Shown here piece by piece: positions 43,088-51,596 of a stretch of DNA of 64,000 nt. How positions within the stretch are numbered: the first letter of the stretch is position 1; every line of letters begins with the position of its first letter. The stretch covers positions 1-64,000 of the forward strand of contig JAGBEG010000017.1 of assembly GCA_017937095.1 (NCBI GenBank). The letters are read 5' to 3'. The position numbers were made by a program, and so were the translations under genes. The notes under the pieces were generated by a model, which was given only the letters and a program-made list of their open reading frames with translations, made no database searches and was not told the origin of the DNA. This DNA comes from Roseburia sp. GTDB lineage: Bacteria; Bacillota; Clostridia; Lachnospirales; Lachnospiraceae.

Positions 43088-44725
43088 ATGAGAAAAGTAG
43101 AAAGAAAATTAGCCGGGATCATGCTTATGGCGGCAATGCTTTTTATGCTGCTGCCGGGGAGTACGGCGCTGGCGGGACAGACCGAGACAGATGCATTTGA
43201 CAACGCGGCGGAAGCGTATGGAACTGCTGCCCAGACGTTCTGGAGCGCGCTGGACGCCTATAACGGAATATGGGATGAGAGCGGAAACTGTACCACAGTG
43301 GGCGCTTATGATGCCTATGTAACGGCGGCGGAAAGCGGCGCAGACAATGCAGATGCGCTTTATGCGGCAGCGCAGACGGCGCGGACGAACTGTGTGGACA
43401 CCTATTCGGAATTGCAGACCAGATACAGTGAGCTTATGACGGCGTATGGGAATCTTGCTGATGATGAAAAGACGGCGGACCGGGAAACTGCGAAAACGGA
43501 TATCGAGGCAGAGCATACGGATGCCGGAACCTGTATGAGCGAACTGGCGGAGCTGTTACCTGCGCAGACCTATGCGGCGCGGAAGAATTTTTTCGATGCC
43601 ATGGATTCGTATGATGCGGCGCTGAACCGTTATTGGAACAATGTGAACGCGTATTACGGTCCGGATGAGAATACGCCGGGCAGCTTCGGGAATTATATGG
43701 ATGCGCTGTATTCCGGTGCGGCAAATGTGCAGGAGCTGTATACGGCAGCCGGAACGGACAGAGCAAATTGTGTGAGTGCATTTGCAGAACTGACTCCGCT
43801 CTACAATGCGGCGGCAGCGGCGTATGAAGCTTTAGCGGATGCCGACAAAGCGGACGCCGACATGCAGGAGGCAAAAGCAAATCTGGACAGCAGCTATGCG
43901 GATGCGGTGCAGGCGGATAACGAGCTTGATGTGTTGGTTGCGCCGGAGAAGTTTGTGCCGGATATGGGAGAATTATCTTCTGTGTGGATTGATGAGAACG
44001 GTAATTTTGGCGGAGTGCCGCAGGCACCGGCATACTGGAAGGTCAGTGCGGCGGGAAAGCTCGTTGCGGCGACGGAGGCTGACTGGAGTCTTAAATATGA
44101 AAAGACGGCGGCAGGTGTGACGTTGACTCTTCGAAATTTCCGGTTTACAAGTATTCCGACGGACGGGGAGACGGAACTGGATGCAATCTGGTCTGATACA
44201 TCTCTGATTCTGAATCTTGAGGGATCGAATAGCATTACCGGAACAAAGGGGAGCGCAATCGGCGTGGAGCGGGATCTTACGATAAACGGTCCCGGAGGTC
44301 TGGAGCTGTATTCAACTGCAAGTGAAGCCGTATCTATGGAGGGAGAAACATATGTGCCGACGGCGCTGTATGTTTCCGGTACGCTGACGAATAACGGAGC
44401 AACGCTGAGAGTCAGCTCGAACAATACGGAGAATACCGTGTGGGCGAAGGACATTATCAACACAGGTTATATTCTCCCAGCGAACGGACAGCGCATCAGT
44501 AAGGATGGTGCGGTCTACACAAAGCTTGAGCCGCCCGCGGAAGAAACATACGGCGAGGTGATGGCACAGACGGGCGGAACAGCGGACAAAGGTCAGCAGG
44601 CGCAGACCGTCTCACCGATGACAGGGGAAAGTCCTGCGGCGGCAGCGGCAGGCGTGATATCCGTTCTGGGCGTGGCAGCGGCAGTGCTCATTTTATGCAA
44701 TAGGAAATTGCGTCCTGCTGCATAA
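43088..44725 (+). CDS. Cell-surface protein with duplicated helical domain and SPMTG sortase-type anchor
   Basis: The start at ATG 43088 follows AAAAAGGAGAG. The 545-residue protein has a Sec signal peptide (cleavage after TALA, residue 29) and two helical repeats of about 125 residues (30-155 and 158-285; both contain AY.AL...WN-type aromatic patterns and NCV...EL). A beta-rich segment follows (DTSLILNLEGSNSITG, DLTINGPGGLELY). It ends in SPMTG (509-513), a hydrophobic helix and RKLRPAA. SPMTG fits the (S/P)PxTG motif used by class B-like sortases in Clostridia, so it is probably covalently wall-bound. Function is unknown; no sortase gene is in the window. Confidence 0.78.
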   Translation: MRKVERKLAGIMLMAAMLFMLLPGSTALAGQTETDAFDNAAEAYGTAAQTFWSALDAYNGIWDESGNCTTVGAYDAYVTAAESGADNADALYAAAQTARTNCVDTYSELQTRYSELMTAYGNLADDEKTADRETAKTDIEAEHTDAGTCMSELAELLPAQTYAARKNFFDAMDSYDAALNRYWNNVNAYYGPDENTPGSFGNYMDALYSGAANVQELYTAAGTDRANCVSAFAELTPLYNAAAAAYEALADADKADADMQEAKANLDSSYADAVQADNELDVLVAPEKFVPDMGELSSVWIDENGNFGGVPQAPAYWKVSAAGKLVAATEADWSLKYEKTAAGVTLTLRNFRFTSIPTDGETELDAIWSDTSLILNLEGSNSITGTKGSAIGVERDLTINGPGGLELYSTASEAVSMEGETYVPTALYVSGTLTNNGATLRVSSNNTENTVWAKDIINTGYILPANGQRISKDGAVYTKLEPPAEETYGEVMAQTGGTADKGQQAQTVSPMTGESPAAAAAGVISVLGVAAAVLILCNRKLRPAA

Positions 44726-44865
44726 AAGCACTCCGTGCGATGCGCACCGCGCGGAATGGAAGATAGCCGTAAACAGCACCGCTTGAGCGCATTTTTAACT
44801 TGGAAGAAGGAAAATTCGGTAGCGATACTGGCAAATAGATGGCAGGTAAGCTATAATGAGGGCGT

Positions 44866-45294
44866 ATGGAAAGAAAAACAACAGATGAATTGCTTCAGGA
44901 GATTCAGAACGAAAAATCCTTTGAGCGTTTCATGAGCCGAAATGAAGAAAATTTTGAGACAAAGAAATTTACGGAATACTTAAATGACCTGTGCCGGAAG
45001 AAAGAACTGATTCCAGAGCAGGTCATAAAGGCGGCGCAGATTGACCGGACCTATGGACATCAGCTCTTTAACGGCACGCGAAGACCCTCGAGAGACAAGG
45101 TGATACAGCTTGCCATTGCGTTTGAACTGTCGATGGACGATACGCAGGAGCTTTTACGCGTGGCGGGCAGGAATGAACTTTATCCAAGAATCAGGAGGGA
45201 TGCGGCGATTATTTTCGGCTTATCAAAGCACATGGAAATGCAGCAAATGCAGGAGTTTCTTGCTTCATTGGATATTTCAATCCTGGGGGAATAG
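44866..45294 (+). CDS. HTH protein paired with transmembrane LRR kinase
   Basis: This 142-residue soluble protein has a Cro/C1-like helix-turn-helix at about 50-100 (QVIKAAQIDRTYGHQLFNG, then RPSRDKVIQLAIAFELS), and an extended helical C-terminus. It ends 16 bp before the kinase gene, so the two are probably cotranscribed and may be functionally linked, for example as kinase substrate and transcription factor. It has no sensor domain of its own. A TATAAT at 44852-44857 lies just before the start but without a good -35. Confidence 0.75.
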   Translation: MERKTTDELLQEIQNEKSFERFMSRNEENFETKKFTEYLNDLCRKKELIPEQVIKAAQIDRTYGHQLFNGTRRPSRDKVIQLAIAFELSMDDTQELLRVAGRNELYPRIRRDAAIIFGLSKHMEMQQMQEFLASLDISILGE

Positions 45295-45310
45295 GACGGA
45301 GAAAGACGTG

Positions 45311-47035
45311 ATGCAGGACACAAAAGCCCGGAGAGCTGCATTTTTGCAGGAGTATACGGAGGAATATCCGGCAGAGCTGACAGAGCGCTGCGAGATGCTG
45401 GAATGCATGAGCCGAAAGGACAAGTGCGAGACGATTCTGGCGAAGGAACGCGAAAGCGGCAGGAAGGTAGTGGTGAAATGCTACTACAAAGAGCATCCGT
45501 TTTATGAGACAACAGAGCCGGTACAGTTGCGCAGCTTGGAGCATACAGGGATTCCGGGTTACAAGGGGGAGTACCGCAATGCTGTGATGCGCTGTATTCT
45601 CCGGGAATATGTCGAAGGGGTAAGTCTGTGGGAATGTGCCGACTGCACATTTCCCACAGACTTTGTTTGTAAAGTCGGAATACAGCTATGCGGGATTCTG
45701 GAATATCTTCATGGACAGAACGTCATACACCGTGACATCAAGCCGCAGAATGTGATTTTGCGAAAGGACGGCACGGTGGCGCTGATTGATTTTGGCATTT
45801 CAAGACTTTACAAGGAGGAGGAGACGAGCGATACGCTGCCCCTGGGTACGAGGAATTTCGCGCCGCCGGAGCAGTATGGCTTCGGGCAGACGGACAGGCG
45901 GTCGGATATTTATGCGCTGGGGATGCTTTTGATCTGGATGTTGACGAAAGAGACAAACGCCATAGAGATGCCTGCCTCGCCGCTTGAGAAAATACTGAAA
46001 AAATGCACTGCTTTTGCACCGAAGGAGCGCTATGACAGTGCAAAAGCGGTAGCGGCGCAGTTAGAGAGAGTTTCGCCCCAGTATATCAGGAAGCGAAGAA
46101 CCGTCTGCGGAATCATCTGCGCAGTGCTTCTTAGCTGCGGAGCAGCGTTTCTGACAGGTCGGACGATGCACAGGAAAAGCAGCGTCGTTTTCCGCGAGCC
46201 GCTCATTGAAGAGGCGGTGCGCGCAGAACTGAATCGTTCTTTCGGCGTGATTACCAGGGAGGATTTGCTGGATGTAACAGAAATATACATACATGGGGAT
46301 AAAATAACGACGAACACAGAGGATTATTATGACAGTGTGGACGAATGGTTTGAAGAGGGACTGGTGTACGGGGAACTGACGTCGCTGGAGGACCTTAAGG
46401 ATATGCCGAATCTGCGGACGGTCTGTATCGGTGGAGAACGGATTACGGATATTTCTCCGTTGGAGGGACTCGATCAGTTGGAAAAGGTAGAATTTTGGTA
46501 CAATGATATTACCGAAATTTCAGCGCTGCGCGGAAAACAATATTTAACACAGGTCGGATTCGGACAGAATCCGATTACCGATATTTCGGGACTGGAGGAT
46601 TGCCCCGCGATCCGCTCGATCGTATTAGGGAACGCCGGAAGCTTTGACGGGAAACCACTCGAGGAACTGGACGGACTTGCGCTGCTGGACATTACCTCGG
46701 ACACGGACGCGTGGAATTATCTGTCCGGCAAATCGATCACCATGTTAAAGCTCGGCGGACCGGATCTGACGGACCTCTCCTGCATCAGAGATATGGCGCG
46801 CGTTGAAGAACTGTATATTTACTGGTCTAAGATTACCGATATTTCCGCGCTGGAGGGAAGAGAGGACATTACTTATCTGAATATGTCGGGATGCCTGATC
46901 GAGGATCTGTCCCCTGTATTTACCATGCCCAACTTAAGAACTGTGGTCGTCAGCGGGAAGGGGAAGGAGGACATGGAGGCGCTGCTTCAGGAATATGACG
47001 GGGAAGTGCCGTTTACTGTGGAATATGCGGAGTGA
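45311..47035 (+). CDS. Transmembrane Ser/Thr protein kinase with extracellular leucine-rich repeats
   Basis: The start is ATG 45311 behind GGAGA; the open frame extends 67 codons further upstream but overlaps the HTH gene. In 574 residues it has a eukaryotic-like kinase domain: Lys56 (VVVKCYY), HRDIKPQN (140-147), DFG (160-162), APPEQYG and a regulatory SDIYALG. A transmembrane helix at about 265-283 leads to an extracellular part from 285 with LRRs (LRTVCIGGERITDISPLEGL, ITDISGLEDC, ITDISALEG). The glycine-rich loop is poorly conserved. LRR kinases of this shape are rare compared with PASTA kinases; ligand and targets are unknown. Confidence 0.88.
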   Translation: MQDTKARRAAFLQEYTEEYPAELTERCEMLECMSRKDKCETILAKERESGRKVVVKCYYKEHPFYETTEPVQLRSLEHTGIPGYKGEYRNAVMRCILREYVEGVSLWECADCTFPTDFVCKVGIQLCGILEYLHGQNVIHRDIKPQNVILRKDGTVALIDFGISRLYKEEETSDTLPLGTRNFAPPEQYGFGQTDRRSDIYALGMLLIWMLTKETNAIEMPASPLEKILKKCTAFAPKERYDSAKAVAAQLERVSPQYIRKRRTVCGIICAVLLSCGAAFLTGRTMHRKSSVVFREPLIEEAVRAELNRSFGVITREDLLDVTEIYIHGDKITTNTEDYYDSVDEWFEEGLVYGELTSLEDLKDMPNLRTVCIGGERITDISPLEGLDQLEKVEFWYNDITEISALRGKQYLTQVGFGQNPITDISGLEDCPAIRSIVLGNAGSFDGKPLEELDGLALLDITSDTDAWNYLSGKSITMLKLGGPDLTDLSCIRDMARVEELYIYWSKITDISALEGREDITYLNMSGCLIEDLSPVFTMPNLRTVVVSGKGKEDMEALLQEYDGEVPFTVEYAE

Positions 47036-47053
47036 CGCCCGCCAGTGTGATGC

Positions 47054-47632
47054 TTATTGCGCCTCAGACGGGGGTTCCCACCCCTGGGTTGCTACAAGAT
47101 AAACAAGGTCGCCCATCTCTTTCGGAGTCTTTGGAATATCCTCAAGAAGCCACTGCCGGATCACGTGATAAGCTCCGTTGGTTAGAAAGGTGAACATGAG
47201 CCGCTTGCTGTCAGGGTCTTTTACATAAGAAAATACCTGATCATAGGTTGCCAGAACATGAGATGCGTTGAGCAGCAGAGACGCGAACTCTGAGTTGGTA
47301 TCACTGTCGCGAAACAGCAGTTTGGACAGGCTGCGATTTTCCAGCAGATAAGTGCACAGCGCTTCAATGCGCTTGTTTAGCGGCCAATTCTGTCCGGCGC
47401 CGTTAGCTTTCCATATTTCTTCCAAATCTGTAATAACGCTGTTTTCTATTTCATTCAGAATATCCGCAGGGCATCCATAGTGGTTGTAAAAGGTAGAACG
47501 GTTGATCCCCGCTGCATCGCACAGCTCACGGATTGTAATATTTTGAATACTTTTTTCGGACATGAGCAGAAGCAGATTCTCTTTTAGCAGCCGCTTTGTC
47601 AATGCAATTCGCTGGTTCTCTTTTTCCTTCAT
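47054..47632 (-). CDS. TetR-family transcriptional regulator
   Basis: The start is the ATG complementary to 47630-47632, with AAGGAG upstream; the product is 192 residues. The N-terminal helix-turn-helix is IQNITIRELCDAAGINRSTFYNHYG (about 24-48), and the rest is the usual all-helical ligand domain. The gene is divergent from an ftsH-like gene, and two matched 16-bp palindromes lie between them, so it probably represses both. The inducing signal is unknown. Confidence 0.9.
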   Translation of the reverse strand: MKEKENQRIALTKRLLKENLLLLMSEKSIQNITIRELCDAAGINRSTFYNHYGCPADILNEIENSVITDLEEIWKANGAGQNWPLNKRIEALCTYLLENRSLSKLLFRDSDTNSEFASLLLNASHVLATYDQVFSYVKDPDSKRLMFTFLTNGAYHVIRQWLLEDIPKTPKEMGDLVYLVATQGWEPPSEAQ

Positions 47633-47683
47633 GAAAACTCCTTTCCATCTAAAATAAGGTGTATTCCACAAATAGCTTCATTG

Positions 47684-47699
47684 TGTTGTTTTTGCAACA
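47684..47699. promoter_or_regulatory. TetR operator candidate 1 (TGTTGTTTTTGCAACA)
   Basis: TGTTG-N6-CAACA, a perfect 5-bp dyad in the tetR/ftsH intergenic region. It matches the second site at 47717-47732 in both arms; the centres are 33 bp apart. Confidence 0.65.
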
Positions 47700-47716
47700 T
47701 TCTGGAAAAAACTGTT

Positions 47717-47732
47717 TGTTGTAAAAACAACA
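47717..47732. promoter_or_regulatory. TetR operator candidate 2 (TGTTGTAAAAACAACA)
   Basis: TGTTG-N6-CAACA again; this copy covers the -35 element of the ftsH promoter, so a bound repressor would exclude RNA polymerase. Confidence 0.7.
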
Positions 47733-47747
47733 TATGTCCATTATAAT
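47719..47747 (+). promoter_or_regulatory. Promoter of ftsH-like gene
   Basis: TTGTAA (47719-47724) and TATAAT (47742-47747) are separated by 17 bp. The -35 lies inside operator 2. Confidence 0.65.
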
Positions 47748-47816
47748 GTAGACGGAATGGATTTGTCAATTTTAAAACCATTCCGCTATCACAACATGAG
47801 GAAGGGGAGTTCAAAA

Positions 47817-49637
47817 ATGAATGAAGTAAAAAGACCAAAGAAACCACTGATTTACTATTATTTTATTGTGCTTATGGTAGTCATGCTGTTTAATCTGCTG
47901 CTGATGCCCCAAATACTGGAACGACAGATTCGCGAGACTGACTATGGAACTTTTATGTCCATGACGGAGGAGCAGAACATCGGTCGTGTACAGATACAGG
48001 ACAATCAGATTCTTTTTACCGACAAGGATGAGACAACTGTTTACAAGACGGGGCTGATGGATGATCCCGGTCTTGTGGAGCGTCTGAAAGATTCCGGCGC
48101 AGTCTTCTCCAGCGAGATTATTGAGGAGGCTTCTCCTGTGCTGTCCTTCCTGCTCACATGGATTCTTCCGCTGGTGATTTTTATCGCGTTCGGACAGTTT
48201 CTTTCCAGAAAACTCATGGATAAGGAGGGCGGACCTAATTCCATGATGTTCAATATGGGAAAAAGCAATGCCAAGGTCTATGTCAAGTCTTCGGACGGAA
48301 TCAAATTCTCCGATGTGGCGGGCGAGGATGAGGCGAAGGAAAATCTGACAGAGATCGTGGACTATCTGCATAATCCGGATAAATACAGGGAAATCGGTGC
48401 ATCTATGCCTAAGGGTATCTTGTTAGTAGGACCTCCCGGAACAGGTAAGACCATGCTTGCAAAGGCGGTTGCCGGCGAGGCGGACGTTCCTTTCTTTTCC
48501 ATGTCCGGTTCGGAGTTTGTGGAGATGTTCGTGGGAATGGGAGCTTCGAAGGTAAGAGACCTGTTCAGGCAGGCAAAGGAGAAAGCGCCATGTATCGTAT
48601 TTATCGATGAGATTGATGCGATCGGTCAGAAGCGCAGCAGCGGTAAAATGGGAGGCAATGACGAGCGTGAACAGACGTTGAATCAGCTTCTGACGGAAAT
48701 GGACGGCTTTGAGGGCAACAGCGGCGTTATCATTCTGGCTGCGACCAACCGGCCGGAATCGCTGGATGCGGCGCTGACAAGACCCGGCCGCTTTGACAGA
48801 CGGGTGCCGGTGGAACTTCCGGATTTAAAGGGGCGCGAAGAAATTCTTAAAGTTCATGCAAGGAAGATTAAAGTTGCGGAAGACGTTGATTTCTCCAAAG
48901 TTGCCCGCATGGCGTCCGGTGCATCCGGCGCAGAACTTGCCAATATCGTGAATGAGGCGGCGCTGCGTGCTGTCCGGGACGGCAGAAAGTTTGCCACGCA
49001 GGCGGACCTGGAAGAATCTATTGAAGTAGTTATTGCCGGTTATCAGAAGAAGAATGCGATTCTTACCGACCAGGAAAAGAAGGTGGTGGCTTACCATGAA
49101 ATCGGACATGCGCTGGTAGCCGCCAGACAGACCAATTCCGCTCCGGTACAGAAGATTACGATTGTTCCGCGTACCTCCGGCGCTCTCGGTTACACCATGC
49201 AGGTAGAGGAGGGAAATCATAGCCTGATGACAAAGGAGGAACTGGAAAACAAGATCGCTACATATACAGGCGGGCGTGCCGCAGAGGAAATCGTATTTCA
49301 GTCCATCAGTACCGGCGCATCAAATGACATAGAGCAGGCAACCAAAATCGCACGTTCGATGCTGACGAGGTACGGAATGAGTGAGGAATTTGATATGGTT
49401 GCGCTGGAAACCGTATCGAATCAGTATCTTGGCGGAGATGCATCTTTAGCCTGCTCGGCGGAAATGCAGGCGAGGATCGATGATCAGGTAATCGCGCTTG
49501 TGAAAAAGCAGCACGAAAAAGCAAAACAGATTCTGATGGAGAACAGGGAAAAGCTGGATGAACTGGCGCAGTTTCTCTATGAAAAGGAAACCATTACCGG
49601 CGATGAATTTATGAGCATTCTAAACAGTGAGCAATGA
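47817..49637 (+). CDS. ftsH: FtsH-family membrane AAA+ zinc metalloprotease
   Basis: The start is ATG 47817 behind GGAAGGGGAG; an in-frame ATG 20 codons upstream lacks a site. The 606-residue protein has transmembrane helices at about 12-30 and 107-126, Walker A GPPGTGKT (205-212), Walker [12 protein letters not shown], the second region of homology ending in RPGRFDR, and the zinc site HEIGH (427-431). It degrades damaged or regulatory membrane and cytosolic proteins. Control by a dedicated TetR repressor is unusual for the housekeeping FtsH, so this may be a second, conditionally used paralogue; that depends on the rest of the genome. Confidence 0.93.
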   Translation: MNEVKRPKKPLIYYYFIVLMVVMLFNLLLMPQILERQIRETDYGTFMSMTEEQNIGRVQIQDNQILFTDKDETTVYKTGLMDDPGLVERLKDSGAVFSSEIIEEASPVLSFLLTWILPLVIFIAFGQFLSRKLMDKEGGPNSMMFNMGKSNAKVYVKSSDGIKFSDVAGEDEAKENLTEIVDYLHNPDKYREIGASMPKGILLVGPPGTGKTMLAKAVAGEADVPFFSMSGSEFVEMFVGMGASKVRDLFRQAKEKAPCIVFIDEIDAIGQKRSSGKMGGNDEREQTLNQLLTEMDGFEGNSGVIILAATNRPESLDAALTRPGRFDRRVPVELPDLKGREEILKVHARKIKVAEDVDFSKVARMASGASGAELANIVNEAALRAVRDGRKFATQADLEESIEVVIAGYQKKNAILTDQEKKVVAYHEIGHALVAARQTNSAPVQKITIVPRTSGALGYTMQVEEGNHSLMTKEELENKIATYTGGRAAEEIVFQSISTGASNDIEQATKIARSMLTRYGMSEEFDMVALETVSNQYLGGDASLACSAEMQARIDDQVIALVKKQHEKAKQILMENREKLDELAQFLYEKETITGDEFMSILNSEQ

Positions 49638-49673
49638 TGATAAGCGGAAGTGGCTTTGCCACGCCGGAAACAC

Positions 49674-49704
49674 AAATGAGCGCCCCAAAGCGGGGCGCTC
49701 ATTT
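49674..49704. terminator. Terminator-like hairpin between convergent genes
   Basis: AAATGAGCGCCCC (49674-49686) pairs with GGGGCGCTCATTT (49692-49704). The U tract is only three bases on either strand, but the position between convergent ftsH and ABC-F genes fits bidirectional termination. Confidence 0.65.
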
Positions 49705-49762
49705 GCGTAAGGCGGAAATGGGTATACCGTCTTAATCACATTTTGCAGAATGAGACAGCACA

Positions 49763-51403
49763 CTAGTTATCACTCTCATCATCCGAAGACATCGAGTACA
49801 CCTGACGCTTTCTCGCCATCTCATCGTTCTCAAGGTATTCGTCGTAGGTGGATACCTTGTCGATGAAGGTGCCGTCCGGAAGGAACTCGATAATGCGGTT
49901 CGCCGTGGTCTGCACGACCTGATGGTCGCGGGAGGCGAAGAGAACCACGCCCGGGAACTTGATCAGACCGTTGTTCAATGCCGTGATGGACTCCATGTCG
50001 AGGTGGTCGGTCGGCTCGTCAAGGATGAGCACGTTGCTTCCCATAATCATCATGCGGGAGAGCAGGACACGTACCTTCTCACCACCGGAGAGGACGCGCA
50101 TCTTCTTCGTGCCGTCTTCCCCGGCGAAGAGCATACGTCCTAAGAAACCACGCACATAGGTCGCATCCTTGATCTCGGAGAACTGGGTCAGCCAGTCTAC
50201 GATCAGAAGGTCGGTGTCGAAAATCTCGGTGTTGTCTTTCGGGAAGTAGGACTGGCTCGTTGTCACGCCCCATTTGTAGGTGCCGGAATCCGGCTCCATC
50301 TCCCCGGCGAGAATCTTAAAGAGGGTCGTCTTTGCAAGCTCATTGCTGCCGACGAACGCGATCTTGTCGTCGTGTCCGACGATAAAGGACACGTTGTCTA
50401 ATATCTTCACGCCGTCGATGGTCTTCGTCAGACCTTCCACGGTCAGAACCTCATTTCCAATCTCACGGTTCGGACGGAAATCAATGTATGGATATTTCCG
50501 GCTGGACGGACGGATCTCGTCGAGCTGGATCTTTTCCAAGGCGCGCTTTCTGGAAGTCGCCTGCTTGGACTTGGAAGCGTTCGCGGAGAAGCGGGAGATG
50601 AACTCCTGTAACTCCTTGATCTTCTCTTCCTTCTTCTTGTTGGCTTCCTTCATCTGCTTTACAAGAAGCTGGCTGGACTCATACCAGAAATCGTAGTTTC
50701 CGGCGTAGAGCTGAATCTTGCCGTAGTCGATATCTGCAATGTTGGTGCAGACCTTATTTAAGAAATAGCGGTCATGGGAGACTACGATGACGGTATTCTC
50801 GAAATTGATGAGGAACTCCTCGAGCCAGTTGATCGCGTCTAAGTCCAGATGGTTCGTCGGCTCGTCAAGAAGCAGGATGTCCGGGTTGCCGAACAGCGCC
50901 TGCGCGAGAAGCACCTTGACCTTAAGCGCACTTGGCATGTCAGCCATCAGCGTGTAGTGGTCCTCGGTCGGGATGCCAAGACCGTTTAACATGGTGGCGG
51001 CGTCGGACTCCGCGTTCCAGCCGTCCATGTCTGCAAATTCCGCTTCCAGCTCGCTCGCGCGGATTCCGTCTTCGTCCGTGAAGTCCTCCTTCATGTAGAT
51101 GGCGTCCTTTTCCTTCATGATATCGTAAAGGCGCTTATTTCCCATAATGACCGTATCAAGCACCGTGTACTCATCATATTTGAAATGATCCTGCTGTAAA
51201 AAGGAAAGACGCTGTCCCGGCGTGATGATGACTTCGCCGTTCGTCGGCTCGAGCTGACCGGATAAGATCTTAAGGAATGTGGATTTGCCGGCGCCGTTTG
51301 CACCAATCAGACCATAGCAGCAGCCTTCTGTGAATTTGATATTGACGTCCTCAAAGAGCGCCTTTTTCCCGATTCGTAAAGTGACGTTACTTGTACTGAT
51401 CAT
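49763..51403 (-). CDS. ABC-F family ATPase (YkpA-like)
   Basis: This 546-residue soluble protein has two ABC domains joined by a charged linker (about 240-310, rich in Lys and Glu) and no transmembrane helices, so it is an ABC-F protein acting on ribosomes rather than a transporter. First Walker A is GANGAGKST; the second is the unusual GSNELAKTT, and the second switch reads SRDHQ. As far as I recall, these changes are characteristic of a YkpA-like branch, not damage. AGGAG precedes the start. A translation-factor or stress role is likelier than antibiotic resistance. Confidence 0.88.
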   Translation of the reverse strand: MISTSNVTLRIGKKALFEDVNIKFTEGCCYGLIGANGAGKSTFLKILSGQLEPTNGEVIITPGQRLSFLQQDHFKYDEYTVLDTVIMGNKRLYDIMKEKDAIYMKEDFTDEDGIRASELEAEFADMDGWNAESDAATMLNGLGIPTEDHYTLMADMPSALKVKVLLAQALFGNPDILLLDEPTNHLDLDAINWLEEFLINFENTVIVVSHDRYFLNKVCTNIADIDYGKIQLYAGNYDFWYESSQLLVKQMKEANKKKEEKIKELQEFISRFSANASKSKQATSRKRALEKIQLDEIRPSSRKYPYIDFRPNREIGNEVLTVEGLTKTIDGVKILDNVSFIVGHDDKIAFVGSNELAKTTLFKILAGEMEPDSGTYKWGVTTSQSYFPKDNTEIFDTDLLIVDWLTQFSEIKDATYVRGFLGRMLFAGEDGTKKMRVLSGGEKVRVLLSRMMIMGSNVLILDEPTDHLDMESITALNNGLIKFPGVVLFASRDHQVVQTTANRIIEFLPDGTFIDKVSTYDEYLENDEMARKRQVYSMSSDDESDN

Positions 51404-51460
51404 ATTTATATTCTCCTAACTTTTCTGCGTGAAATACAGGTAAAATTTACACCAATTCGT

Positions 51461-51489
51461 ATCATACTAAAAAAAGGCGAGAATTGCAA
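51461..51489 (-). promoter_or_regulatory. Promoter of ABC-F gene
   Basis: On the minus strand TTGCAA (51489-51484) and TATGAT (51466-51461) are 17 bp apart. Confidence 0.6.
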
Positions 51490-51525
51490 CCGGAACTTCC
51501 TATTAAATAGGATGCGACAAATAAC

Positions 51526-51553
51526 TTGGCTTTTGTCGGAAATTTGTTATAAT
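51526..51553 (+). promoter_or_regulatory. Promoter of GGDEF/EAL gene
   Basis: TTGGCT (51526-51531) and TATAAT (51548-51553) are 16 bp apart. The -10 overlaps an in-frame ATG at 51552, which therefore cannot be translated from this promoter. Confidence 0.6.
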
Positions 51554-51596
51554 GGAAAACAGGAAGGTTTTGGGATTACAAAGGGAGAATACGGGT

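Noticed and set aside
44866-47035. Phage-defence kinase system
   Set aside because: A Stk2-like defence role was considered, but the kinase has a transmembrane span and extracellular LRRs and no defence genes are nearby, so receptor signalling fits better.
47757-47816. N-terminal extension of FtsH by 20 residues
   Set aside because: The upstream ATG has no ribosome binding site, lies next to the promoter, and the extension precedes the normal FtsH start.
49763-51403. Antibiotic-resistance ABC-F or broken ATPase
   Set aside because: The altered second Walker A (GSNELAKTT) appears characteristic of the YkpA-like branch, and there is no resistance context or leader peptide.
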